Of a stretch of DNA of 5,176 nt, positions 1 through 5,078 are shown one piece after another. Each line of letters opens with the position of its first letter. Position 1 is the stretch's first letter. Location: positions 1 through 5,176 of the forward strand of contig JANWKK010000125.1 of NCBI GenBank assembly GCA_025451425.1. The letters are read 5' to 3'. A program made the translations under genes and the position numbers. The notes under the pieces are model-generated. The model had not been told where the DNA came from. It saw only the letters and a list, made by a program, of their open reading frames with translations, and did not search any database. This DNA comes from Gemmatimonadaceae bacterium (GTDB lineage: Bacteria; Gemmatimonadota; Gemmatimonadetes; Gemmatimonadales; Gemmatimonadaceae).

Positions 1-207
1 GAAGGGAAGCGGTTCGCGCAGTTGTTGAAGGAGTTCGAACGCGTCGGCGTCGATCCGAATACGATTAGCGCCGGGCTCGCCGTGCGTGAAGAAGATGCTC
101 TGCGAGCGCTGCACGCTCTTCCCGATAGTGCCGGTCCCGCAGCATTTCTGACACAGCTTCGGCTCGTGATGACGCAGACGACGTCGCCCGCGCCACCGCG
201 GCAATAG
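1..207 (+). CDS. C-terminal fragment of an unrecognised protein (cut by the left edge)
   Basis: An open frame enters from the left edge in frame 1 (first codons read EGKRFAQLLKEFERVG) and stops at TAG 205-207, leaving 68 visible residues. The frame is open up to the edge, so the TTG codons at 22 and 25 are unlikely to be the true start. The visible part looks like a mostly helical C-terminal end: an amphipathic stretch (RFAQLLKEFERVG), a turn with VDPNTISAG, a helix (REEDALRALHALP), and a low-complexity T/S/P/A tail (TQTTSPAPPRQ) typical of a disordered C-terminus. There is no signal, membrane segment or catalytic motif in this part. I do not recognise the family. The next gene starts 92 bases downstream on the same strand, so co-transcription is possible but not shown. 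Confidence 0.55.
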   Translation, partial: EGKRFAQLLKEFERVGVDPNTISAGLAVREEDALRALHALPDSAGPAAFLTQLRLVMTQTTSPAPPRQ

Positions 208-287
208 CTCGTTCAGGAACGCCTACATCTGCATACCATATGGATGACTGGCCTTCGCCGGGTCACGCCACGTATTTTCGCGTGAGC

Positions 288-292
288 GGAGG
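288..292 (+). promoter_or_regulatory. Ribosome binding site that sets the start at 300
   Basis: GGAGG lies 7 bases before the ATG at 300, a normal Shine-Dalgarno spacing. It is only 1 base before the in-frame ATG at 294, which is too close, and it lies downstream of the in-frame ATG at 240. It therefore favours the start at 300 over the two upstream ATGs. Confidence 0.6.
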
Positions 293-299
293 TATGTCG

Positions 300-1493
300 A
301 TGAGCTCCAGATTCCGGTCGCTGCGTTGGCTGCTCGCGGCCATTCCGGTTGTGATCCTGGCGGGATCGTTCGCCAATGTCGGGGCGCGCCAGGGATCGCC
401 ACATGCCGCGTATGCGTCTTCGCTTACGCTGGATCGTCCGGCGCGAGTCGATTCCGCGTTCGCGAAGCTCGTCCAGCGGCTGTCGGAGCCTGGTGGCTAC
501 TTCGACTCCGACAATCTCATCTCGAACGAGACGTCATATCTCCACGTGCTCGATGGGATGCGTCGATTGAAGGTTCAAGGCGGTGCTTACATCGGCGTCG
601 GACCCGATCAGAATTTTTCATATATCGCGGCGGTGCGCCCCAACATCGCCTTCATGATCGACATTCGTCGCGACAATCTCCTCGAGCATCTGCTCTTCAA
701 GGCGTTGTTCTCGATGTCCCGGAATCGCGTGGAGTACCTTTGCCTCCTGTTCGGAAAGCCACTTCCCCGCGACATGGACCGATGGAGCTCGAAGTCGATT
801 CAGGAGCTGGTCGATTACATCGACGCCACACATACCGATGGCGATGTGGTCGACTCGGTGCAATCGGGGATCAGCCAGCGTGTACGCCACTTCGGGATTC
901 CGCTGTCGACGCTCGACCTCGAGACGATTGCGCGCACTCGCGATGCGTTCGTGCGCGATTCGCTCGACCTCCGTTATTCGAGCATCGGCCGCGCACCGCG
1001 CCCGTATCACCCGACGTATCGTCAACTGTTGCTCGAAAAAGACAGATCCGGACATCAGGCGAACTACCTTGCGTCCGAGGACGCGTTTCAATACGTGAAA
1101 GGCCTCGAGGCGCACGATCTGATTGTGCCGGTGATCGGCAATGCGGCCGGCGAGCACGCGCTGTCGGCCATCGGTCAGTACATCGCCGAGCGCGGCGAGA
1201 AGGTCTCGGTACTCTACATCTCGAACGTTGAGCAATATCTCATCAGGGACGGCGGCTTTCCGCAGTTCGCGGAGAATGTCAAACTGCTGCCACGCGATCA
1301 CCGGAGCGTGATCATCCGGAGCTTCTTCGGTTACGGATATGGCTTTGGCACGGCCGGTGCGCATCCGCTCAACGTCCCTGGGCATTACTCGACGCAGATT
1401 CTACAAACGCTCGACGCCTTCGTCGCGACGTACGACAGTGGCGCGGTTCGCTCCTACTACGACCTGATCTCGAAGAACTACGTCGCGCCGTGA
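300..1493 (+). CDS. LIC_10091-like exported or membrane-anchored Rossmann-fold protein, function unknown
   Basis: This 397-residue protein starts at ATG 300, chosen for the GGAGG 7 bases upstream and because the N-terminus then reads as a signal or anchor: basic residues (RFRSLRW, 4-10), a hydrophobic run (about 11-25), and a possible cleavage site near VGA (27-29). ATG 294 and ATG 240 are in frame but less likely. The body has the look of the family databases call LIC_10091, named after a Leptospira protein, which is thought to have a SAM-methyltransferase-like Rossmann fold. Visible signatures are GGAYIGVGPDQNFSYIAAVRP (glycine-rich loop after strand 1, about 94-114), AFMIDIRRDNLLEHLLFKALF (acidic strand end, D121, about 117-137), LIVPVIGNAAGEHAL (274-288) and LYISNVEQYL (305-314). 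Methyltransferase activity is not established, and the substrate is unknown. The stop overlaps the GTG of the SGNH hydrolase gene, which indicates an operon. Family recognition is from memory of the conserved motifs. Confidence 0.8.
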   Translation: MSSRFRSLRWLLAAIPVVILAGSFANVGARQGSPHAAYASSLTLDRPARVDSAFAKLVQRLSEPGGYFDSDNLISNETSYLHVLDGMRRLKVQGGAYIGVGPDQNFSYIAAVRPNIAFMIDIRRDNLLEHLLFKALFSMSRNRVEYLCLLFGKPLPRDMDRWSSKSIQELVDYIDATHTDGDVVDSVQSGISQRVRHFGIPLSTLDLETIARTRDAFVRDSLDLRYSSIGRAPRPYHPTYRQLLLEKDRSGHQANYLASEDAFQYVKGLEAHDLIVPVIGNAAGEHALSAIGQYIAERGEKVSVLYISNVEQYLIRDGGFPQFAENVKLLPRDHRSVIIRSFFGYGYGFGTAGAHPLNVPGHYSTQILQTLDAFVATYDSGAVRSYYDLISKNYVAP

Positions 1494-2107
1494 CGCGACG
1501 CTATCTCGCCCTCGGCGACTCGTACACCGCAGGCGAGGGCGTGAGTGCAAGCGAGGGCTGGCCGATGCAGCTCGCCGCGTCCGTGCGTCACGCCGGTGTT
1601 CCATTCGGCGATCCTGACATTGTTGCCAAGACGGGTTGGACGACCGCAGAACTCCTAGCGGCGATCGATGCGCTCTCTCCGCCGCTCCGCGACCACTACG
1701 ATCTCGTCTCGCTGCTCATCGGGGTCAATGACCAATACCGCGGGCTGGGCGCGCGCGCGTTTCGCGACGGCTTTGTGAAATTGCTGTCGCGCGCGGTGAG
1801 CTACGCGCGTAACGAGCCGAGTCGCGTTCTCGTGATTTCGATTCCGGATTGGGGCGTGACACCATTTGCCAAAACTGACCCGCGCGGGGCCCTCGCGATC
1901 GAAAAGGAAATCGATGAGTTCAACGCGTTGATTCAGGGCGAGGCTCGTAAGGCCTCGGCTCGTTTCATTGATGTGACGCCCGCGTCTCGTGAGGCAGCTC
2001 AGGACCGAGCTTTGCTCGCCGTGGACGGACTACACCCCTCGCCTGTCATGTACGCGGAGTGGGTACGCCTCATTCTTCCCGAGGCGCTCCGAGCGAGCCC
2101 AACCTAG
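1490..2107 (+). CDS. SGNH/GDSL-type hydrolase (esterase or lipase-like), cytoplasmic
   Basis: This 205-residue single-domain protein probably hydrolyses an ester bond in a lipid, sugar ester or acyl group; the substrate cannot be read from the sequence. All SGNH blocks are present. Block I is LALGDSYTAGEG with nucleophile Ser11. A block II-like glycine is in TGWTT (G49). Block III is LIGVND with oxyanion Asn80. Block V is VDGLHPS with Asp179 and His182. The conserved SIPDWGVTPF stretch (117-126) is typical of the lysophospholipase L1-like branch. The length is normal for a one-domain SGNH enzyme. There is no signal peptide or membrane helix, so it should stay in the cytoplasm. The GTG start lies in the GTGA overlap with the upstream TGA and has no good Shine-Dalgarno sequence, so it probably depends on reinitiation after the LIC_10091-like gene. 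Its stop is 5 bases from the stop of the convergent DinB-like gene. Confidence 0.93.
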   Translation: MTRRYLALGDSYTAGEGVSASEGWPMQLAASVRHAGVPFGDPDIVAKTGWTTAELLAAIDALSPPLRDHYDLVSLLIGVNDQYRGLGARAFRDGFVKLLSRAVSYARNEPSRVLVISIPDWGVTPFAKTDPRGALAIEKEIDEFNALIQGEARKASARFIDVTPASREAAQDRALLAVDGLHPSPVMYAEWVRLILPEALRASPT

Positions 2108-2112
2108 GCAAT

Positions 2113-2634
2113 TCACAACGGCTGCTTATACGCCGGCGGCGTGACGCCGTTCAATCTCAGATAGGGCACCGTTTGGCCTAACGTCCATACCGCGTGCTCA
2201 TAACTCAGCGTCAACCATCGCGACGCTGATTGGGCCGGTAGATTGTACACCGACGACTGCTTCAGCAGCTGCGACGGCGTCGCGCTCTTCAACGCGTCGA
2301 GCAGGAAACCGTACGCGCGATCCGTGTAGTCACGAAGCGCCGCCTTCTGGTGCTGCTGCGTCGTGTCGAGCGAAAAGGGCGCCTCCTTGAGGCCGCGCAG
2401 TGACATGGCTGCCACCTCGAGGTTGGTACTCACAGCGTGCACGATCTGCTGCGCGAAATCCCGAACGCCCGCTGTCGGATGAAAGGCCATCGCCGAGTCG
2501 GGCATCGCGTCGATGTACGCGAGCACGTTCGAGCGCTGACGCTCCCAGTCCTCGACCATCTGCTGTTTGGTCTGCGCGTGAGCGGAAGTCGAGATCGCGG
2601 CAAGTGCGCATGTGACGACAAAGAGTGGACGCAT
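2113..2634 (-). CDS. Secreted DinB-like four-helix-bundle protein
   Basis: This 173-residue protein has a clear Sec signal peptide: MRPLFVVTCALAAISTSAHA, with likely cleavage after A20, leaving a mature 153-residue domain of normal DinB size. The mature part reads as helices. VEDWERQRSNVLAYIDAMP opens the bundle, FAQQIVHAVSTNLEVAAMS carries His66, and SYEHAVWTLGQTVPYLRLNG carries His147. DinB/YfiT-type proteins usually bind a metal through three histidines, the last two in an HxxxHxGQ helix. Here that helix reads HAVWTLGQ, so the third ligand is Thr151, and metal binding may be altered or lost. The family includes thiol transferases and many proteins of unknown function; no specific reaction can be assigned. 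The ATG is the only sensible start, because an in-frame TGA lies a few codons upstream, but no strong Shine-Dalgarno sequence is visible. The gene converges on the SGNH gene and diverges from the small membrane-protein gene. Confidence 0.85.
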   Translation of the reverse strand: MRPLFVVTCALAAISTSAHAQTKQQMVEDWERQRSNVLAYIDAMPDSAMAFHPTAGVRDFAQQIVHAVSTNLEVAAMSLRGLKEAPFSLDTTQQHQKAALRDYTDRAYGFLLDALKSATPSQLLKQSSVYNLPAQSASRWLTLSYEHAVWTLGQTVPYLRLNGVTPPAYKQPL

Positions 2635-2675
2635 GGAGATGTACCGAGAAAAAGGTCAAGTTCGGGCCACGGTGA

Positions 2676-2811
2676 TGAACAATGCGACGAAGGGTGCAGT
2701 CCGGGCAGCCGTTCGGCAGGCAACGCGAGGCGGGATGAACGGCTGGAGGAGAATGCAGTGAGACGCGGACTCTTCGCCAGAGCGAAGGATGCAGCTTCAC
2801 CGTATTGTTCA
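2676..2811. repeat. Imperfect long-range inverted repeat in the divergent spacer
   Basis: The left arm, TGAACAATGCGACGAA (2676-2691), matches the reverse complement of the right arm, TTCACCGTATTGTTCA (2796-2811), at 13 of 16 positions, with an uninterrupted core TGAACAAT/ATTGTTCA. The arms are 104 bases apart. They could be two operator half-sites or binding sites for one regulator serving both divergent genes. An 8-base core in about 230 bases can arise by chance, so this is a weak call. Confidence 0.25.
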
Positions 2812-2852
2812 ATGTCGTGTCGCGCCGGTTGGGCCGATGCGAATACCATGGG

Positions 2853-2858
2853 AGAGGA
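2853..2858 (+). promoter_or_regulatory. Ribosome binding site that sets the start at 2866
   Basis: AGAGGA, within GGAGAGGA (2851-2858), lies 7 bases before ATG 2866. An in-frame ATG at 2848 lies upstream of this site and would add only six residues (MGEELN) in front of the hydrophobic helix, so 2866 is the better start. Confidence 0.6.
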
Positions 2859-2865
2859 ACTGAAC

Positions 2866-3087
2866 ATGAAAGTGGGGACGCTCGTCGGGCTCATTCTCAT
2901 CGTGCTCGGCTTCATCGGCGTGGCATACGGCGGGATCACCTACACGCATCGTCGCGAGGTCGCGCGCGTCGGTCCTGTTCAAGTAACAACACACGAGCAG
3001 CGCACGATTCCGATTTCGCCGATCTTCGGCGGAGTGGCCATTCTTGCCGGTGCGGCGTTGATCATCGCAGTTCGGCGCGCGAGCTGA
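2866..3087 (+). CDS. Small two-helix membrane protein, function unknown
   Basis: This 73-residue protein is nearly all membrane and loop. Helix 1 spans about 4-22 (GTLVGLILIVLGFIGVAYGG), a hydrophilic loop spans 25-50, and helix 2 spans about 53-69 (IFGGVAILAGAALIIAV), followed by a basic end, RRAS. The signatures YGGITYT (21-27), VGPVQVTT (35-42) and IPISPIFGG (48-56) look like a widespread family of short bacterial proteins usually annotated as hypothetical; some resemble DUF3185-type proteins. I recall these motifs but cannot name a tested function. The basic C-terminus and the loop charges do not settle the orientation. The gene has a good ribosome binding site, and its TGA shares one base with the ATG of the next gene (TGATG), so the two are probably translated as a coupled pair. 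The frame stays open for a long way upstream, but that part has no start signal and overlaps the DinB-like gene in antisense. Confidence 0.8.
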   Translation: MKVGTLVGLILIVLGFIGVAYGGITYTHRREVARVGPVQVTTHEQRTIPISPIFGGVAILAGAALIIAVRRAS

Positions 3088-3866
3088 TGTGCGTTAGGCA
3101 GCGGCGACTCGCCATCGCTGCAATATTTCTCATCGGCGGTACTGCCGCCGCGCAGCAGCCACGCACGGCGGACAGCGCGCTCGTCATCGTTCGCGGAAAG
3201 GTGCGCGACGCGGTCACGCATGAGCCGATTGGTGGCGCCGTCGTTTCGACGTCCGACGGGCGGTCGATCTCGACCAACGAGTTGGGCGAGTTCATCCTTC
3301 TGGCACGTGCCGGTCGCGCGACCGTGCTGGTGCGACACATTGGTTACGACTCGGCCTCCGCGGAGGTCGAGGCGCCATCGCCGAGCGATACGCGATACGT
3401 GTTCGAGATGCAGCGCGCCGTCCAATCGCTCGACACGGTCGAGGTGGCAAGTCCAGCGTCGTCCTGGTCGCCCAAGCTGGAGGGGTTCGAGCACCGATTG
3501 GCTCATCACAACGGCGGCACTTTCTTCACGCGTACGGAGATCGAACAACGCCGGCCAGTTGCGGTCAGCGATCTCGTTAGGCGCGCAACGGGCGTTCGCG
3601 TCGTCGACAGCATGGGTGTGAAACTGTTCGCCTCGGCGCGCGGGAGTAAGGTCGTCGCAGGAGGCCGGGGCCGGCAGACTGTGCCCTGCATCATGCGCGT
3701 CGGAGTGGACGGCCACGTAATGGAATGGGGCTTCGCCGCCGATCACATCGCGACGGACGACATCTATGGCATCGAGGTATACCCCGGCCCGGCAACGATT
3801 CCACGTGAGTACGCCAGCCAAATCGCGGACGGCTACTGCGGACTGGTCATGATCTGGACGCGGTGA
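3087..3866 (+). CDS. Secreted carboxypeptidase-regulatory-like plus plug-like protein without a beta-barrel
   Basis: This 259-residue protein starts at ATG 3087, in a TGATG overlap with the upstream gene and without its own clear Shine-Dalgarno sequence. A signal peptide (about 1-22, ending TAAAQ) targets it to the Sec pathway. Residues 33-107 form a carboxypeptidase-regulatory-like beta-sandwich: VRGKVRDAVTHEPIGGAVV, then STNELGEFIL and VLVRHIGYDS. SLDTVEV (114-120) is the usual link before a TonB-dependent receptor plug. Residues 146-259 resemble a plug: FTRTEIEQRRPVAVSDLVRRATGVRV, then PCIMRVGVDGHVM, IYGIEVYPGPATIP and CGLVMIWTR. Cys201 and Cys251 could form a disulfide in the periplasm. 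The roughly 600-residue barrel of a real TonB-dependent transporter is absent, and the protein ends cleanly, so it is a stand-alone member and not a truncation visible here. Such short proteins are common in Gemmatimonadota (from memory). Its partner, ligand and location (periplasm or outer membrane face) are unknown. Confidence 0.85.
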   Translation: MCVRQRRLAIAAIFLIGGTAAAQQPRTADSALVIVRGKVRDAVTHEPIGGAVVSTSDGRSISTNELGEFILLARAGRATVLVRHIGYDSASAEVEAPSPSDTRYVFEMQRAVQSLDTVEVASPASSWSPKLEGFEHRLAHHNGGTFFTRTEIEQRRPVAVSDLVRRATGVRVVDSMGVKLFASARGSKVVAGGRGRQTVPCIMRVGVDGHVMEWGFAADHIATDDIYGIEVYPGPATIPREYASQIADGYCGLVMIWTR

Positions 3867-3962
3867 GTGGTCTGGCTCGGACTGTAAGGAATTGGTCGGG
3901 CGAGTAGTTACGGCGCGCGCTGGCGCCTAATCTGTGGCGACGGCATTCCACTCGGTGCTACG
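3867..3962. other. Spacer before the SDR gene, with a weak GC-rich hairpin
   Basis: These 96 bases separate two genes on the same strand. GGCGC (3912-3916) can pair with GCGCC (3923-3927) over a 6-base loop, but no T-run follows, so this is not a clear intrinsic terminator. I see no good promoter boxes and no strong Shine-Dalgarno sequence before ATG 3963. Whether the SDR gene shares a transcript with the upstream pair cannot be decided from the sequence. Confidence 0.35.
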
Positions 3963-5078
3963 ATGACGACCAGACGAGACTTCCTGAAGACGAGCACCCT
4001 GCTCGGCGGAGCGGTGCTTGGCCGAGGCATTCCCGCGCTGGCAGAAGCCGCGACGCGTCTCGACGCAGGGCGTGCAGGATCGCCGCTCACTTTGCTCATC
4101 CTTGGCGGAACGGGGTTCATCGGTCCGCATCTTGTGCGTCACGCGGTTGCCCGCGGCCATCGTGTTACCATCTTCACGCGCGGACGTCGTGAGGCGGATC
4201 TGCCTAACGAAGTAATACGGCTCACTGGCGATCGCAATGGCCACCTCGAGGCGCTTGTCGGGAAAAAATTCGATGCCGTCGTGGACGATTCGGCAACGAA
4301 TCCGGAGTGGGTACGCCAGTCGGCACAGCTGCTGAAAGACGGGGCGGGACGCTATCTCTTCACGTCGTCGACGGGTGTGTACTACCCGTACCTCAAGCGC
4401 GGTCTCGACGAAACGGTCGCACCTCATCTCGAGGTCGCCGATCCAAAGGATGGCTCGGAGACCTACGGCGTCGCGAAGGCACGCTGCGAGCACCAAGTGC
4501 AGGAGGCATTCGGCGATCGTGCGATCGTCGTGAGGCCAACGTACATCGTCGGGCCCGGCGACACGACAGACCGCTTTCCGTACTGGCCAGTTCGTCTCGC
4601 GCGGGGCGGCGAGGTGCTCGCGCCCGGCCGCCACGATGATCCGGTGCAGATCATCGACGTGCGCGACCTTGCGGAGTGGATGGTTCGGCTGCTGGAGGAG
4701 CAGCGCTCGGGGGTTTTCAACGCGGCTGGGCCGAGGGATACCCTGACGATGCCGAGCTTTCTCGAGCAGGCCAAAGCTGCTCTCAACGCCGACGTGAAGT
4801 TCACCTGGGTGGATGACTACGCGTTCCTGGCGGAGCACAAGATCGACGAAGCGATTCCGTGGGCACGACTCGAAGGCAACGACGACGGGATGATGTCGAT
4901 CGCCAACCGTAGGGCGATCGCGGCTGGGCTGACCTTCCGCCCGCTCGCGACGACGGTGCGCGACACGCTCGCGTGGTGGCCGACGGTGCCGGAAGCTCGT
5001 CGCGCCGCGCCGAAGTTCGCCATCACTCCGGAGACGGAGGCTAAGGCTCTCGCGGACTGGCATGCGAGAGCGAGCTGA
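3963..5078 (+). CDS. Tat-exported extended-SDR (NAD-dependent epimerase/dehydratase-like) oxidoreductase
   Basis: This 371-residue protein begins with a twin-arginine signal, TTRRDFLKTS (2-11), followed by a hydrophobic stretch (LLGGAVLGRGIPALAEAA), so it is probably exported already folded, with cofactor bound. The start rests on this signal, since the Shine-Dalgarno sequence is weak. The Rossmann fold starts at LLILGGTGFIGPHLV, with GxxGxxG at G48, G51 and G54. FTRGRR (71-76), after the second strand, carries several arginines that could favour NADP. The acid DD (108-109), the Ser/Thr cluster FTSSTGVYY (133-141) and Y168-x3-K172 (TYGVAK) complete the SDR catalytic set. RPTYIVGPGD (191-200) and VQIIDVRDLAEWM (228-240) are typical of extended SDRs, and FNAAGP (252-257) also fits. 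The C-terminal FRPLATTVRDTLAWW and LADWHARAS match a branch of exported epimerase-like proteins related to the CSP41/isoflavone-reductase-like group. The substrate is unknown, perhaps a sugar derivative. A heptamer array begins in its stop codon. Confidence 0.92.
   Translation: MTTRRDFLKTSTLLGGAVLGRGIPALAEAATRLDAGRAGSPLTLLILGGTGFIGPHLVRHAVARGHRVTIFTRGRREADLPNEVIRLTGDRNGHLEALVGKKFDAVVDDSATNPEWVRQSAQLLKDGAGRYLFTSSTGVYYPYLKRGLDETVAPHLEVADPKDGSETYGVAKARCEHQVQEAFGDRAIVVRPTYIVGPGDTTDRFPYWPVRLARGGEVLAPGRHDDPVQIIDVRDLAEWMVRLLEEQRSGVFNAAGPRDTLTMPSFLEQAKAALNADVKFTWVDDYAFLAEHKIDEAIPWARLEGNDDGMMSIANRRAIAAGLTFRPLATTVRDTLAWWPTVPEARRAAPKFAITPETEAKALADWHARAS

Larger units (their letters stand above)
2635..2865. 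other. Divergent intergenic spacer with short repeats
   Basis: These 231 bases separate the divergent DinB-like and small membrane-protein genes and must hold both promoters unless one is leaderless. I see no convincing -35/-10 pair on either strand. TTGACC occurs on the - strand near 2654-2659 but has no matching -10 before the gene. The spacer holds a 16-base inverted repeat with 13 matches (2676-2691 and 2796-2811) and an 11-base direct repeat with 10 matches (2689-2699 and 2784-2794). Open frames crossing it lack start signals and are not counted as genes. Confidence 0.5.

Noticed and set aside
212..239. TTCAGG and TACCAT with a 16-base spacer as a promoter for the LIC_10091-like gene
   Set aside because: The match to the -35 consensus is about half and to the -10 is modest, so this level of similarity is expected by chance.
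326..1231. A 301-codon + strand frame overlapping the LIC_10091-like gene
   Set aside because: It is an Arg/Cys-rich alternative frame with no motifs, lying wholly inside the supported gene.
618..1385. A 255-codon open frame on the - strand opposite the LIC_10091-like gene
   Set aside because: It has no start signal and no recognisable motifs, and the opposite frame carries the conserved family signatures.
2437..2865. A long upstream extension of the small membrane-protein frame
   Set aside because: It overlaps the DinB-like gene in antisense, is rich in Arg and Cys, and has no ribosome binding site; ATG 2866 has a well-spaced one and starts just before the first membrane helix.
2979..3821. 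A 280-codon open frame on the - strand opposite the plug-like gene
   Set aside because: Its composition is typical of a shadow frame (Arg, Asp and His rich, no recognisable fold), and the + strand frame has a signal peptide and known domain motifs.
3912..3927. GGCGC/GCGCC hairpin as a terminator after the plug-like gene
   Set aside because: The stem is only 5 bp, it lies 45 bases after the stop codon, and no T-run follows, so it does not meet the pattern of an intrinsic terminator.
3927..5063. A 378-codon open frame on the - strand opposite the SDR gene
   Set aside because: It is an antisense shadow of a well-supported gene in GC-rich DNA. Its translation is rich in Arg and His with no domain, signal or ribosome binding site, while the + strand frame has a full set of SDR motifs.
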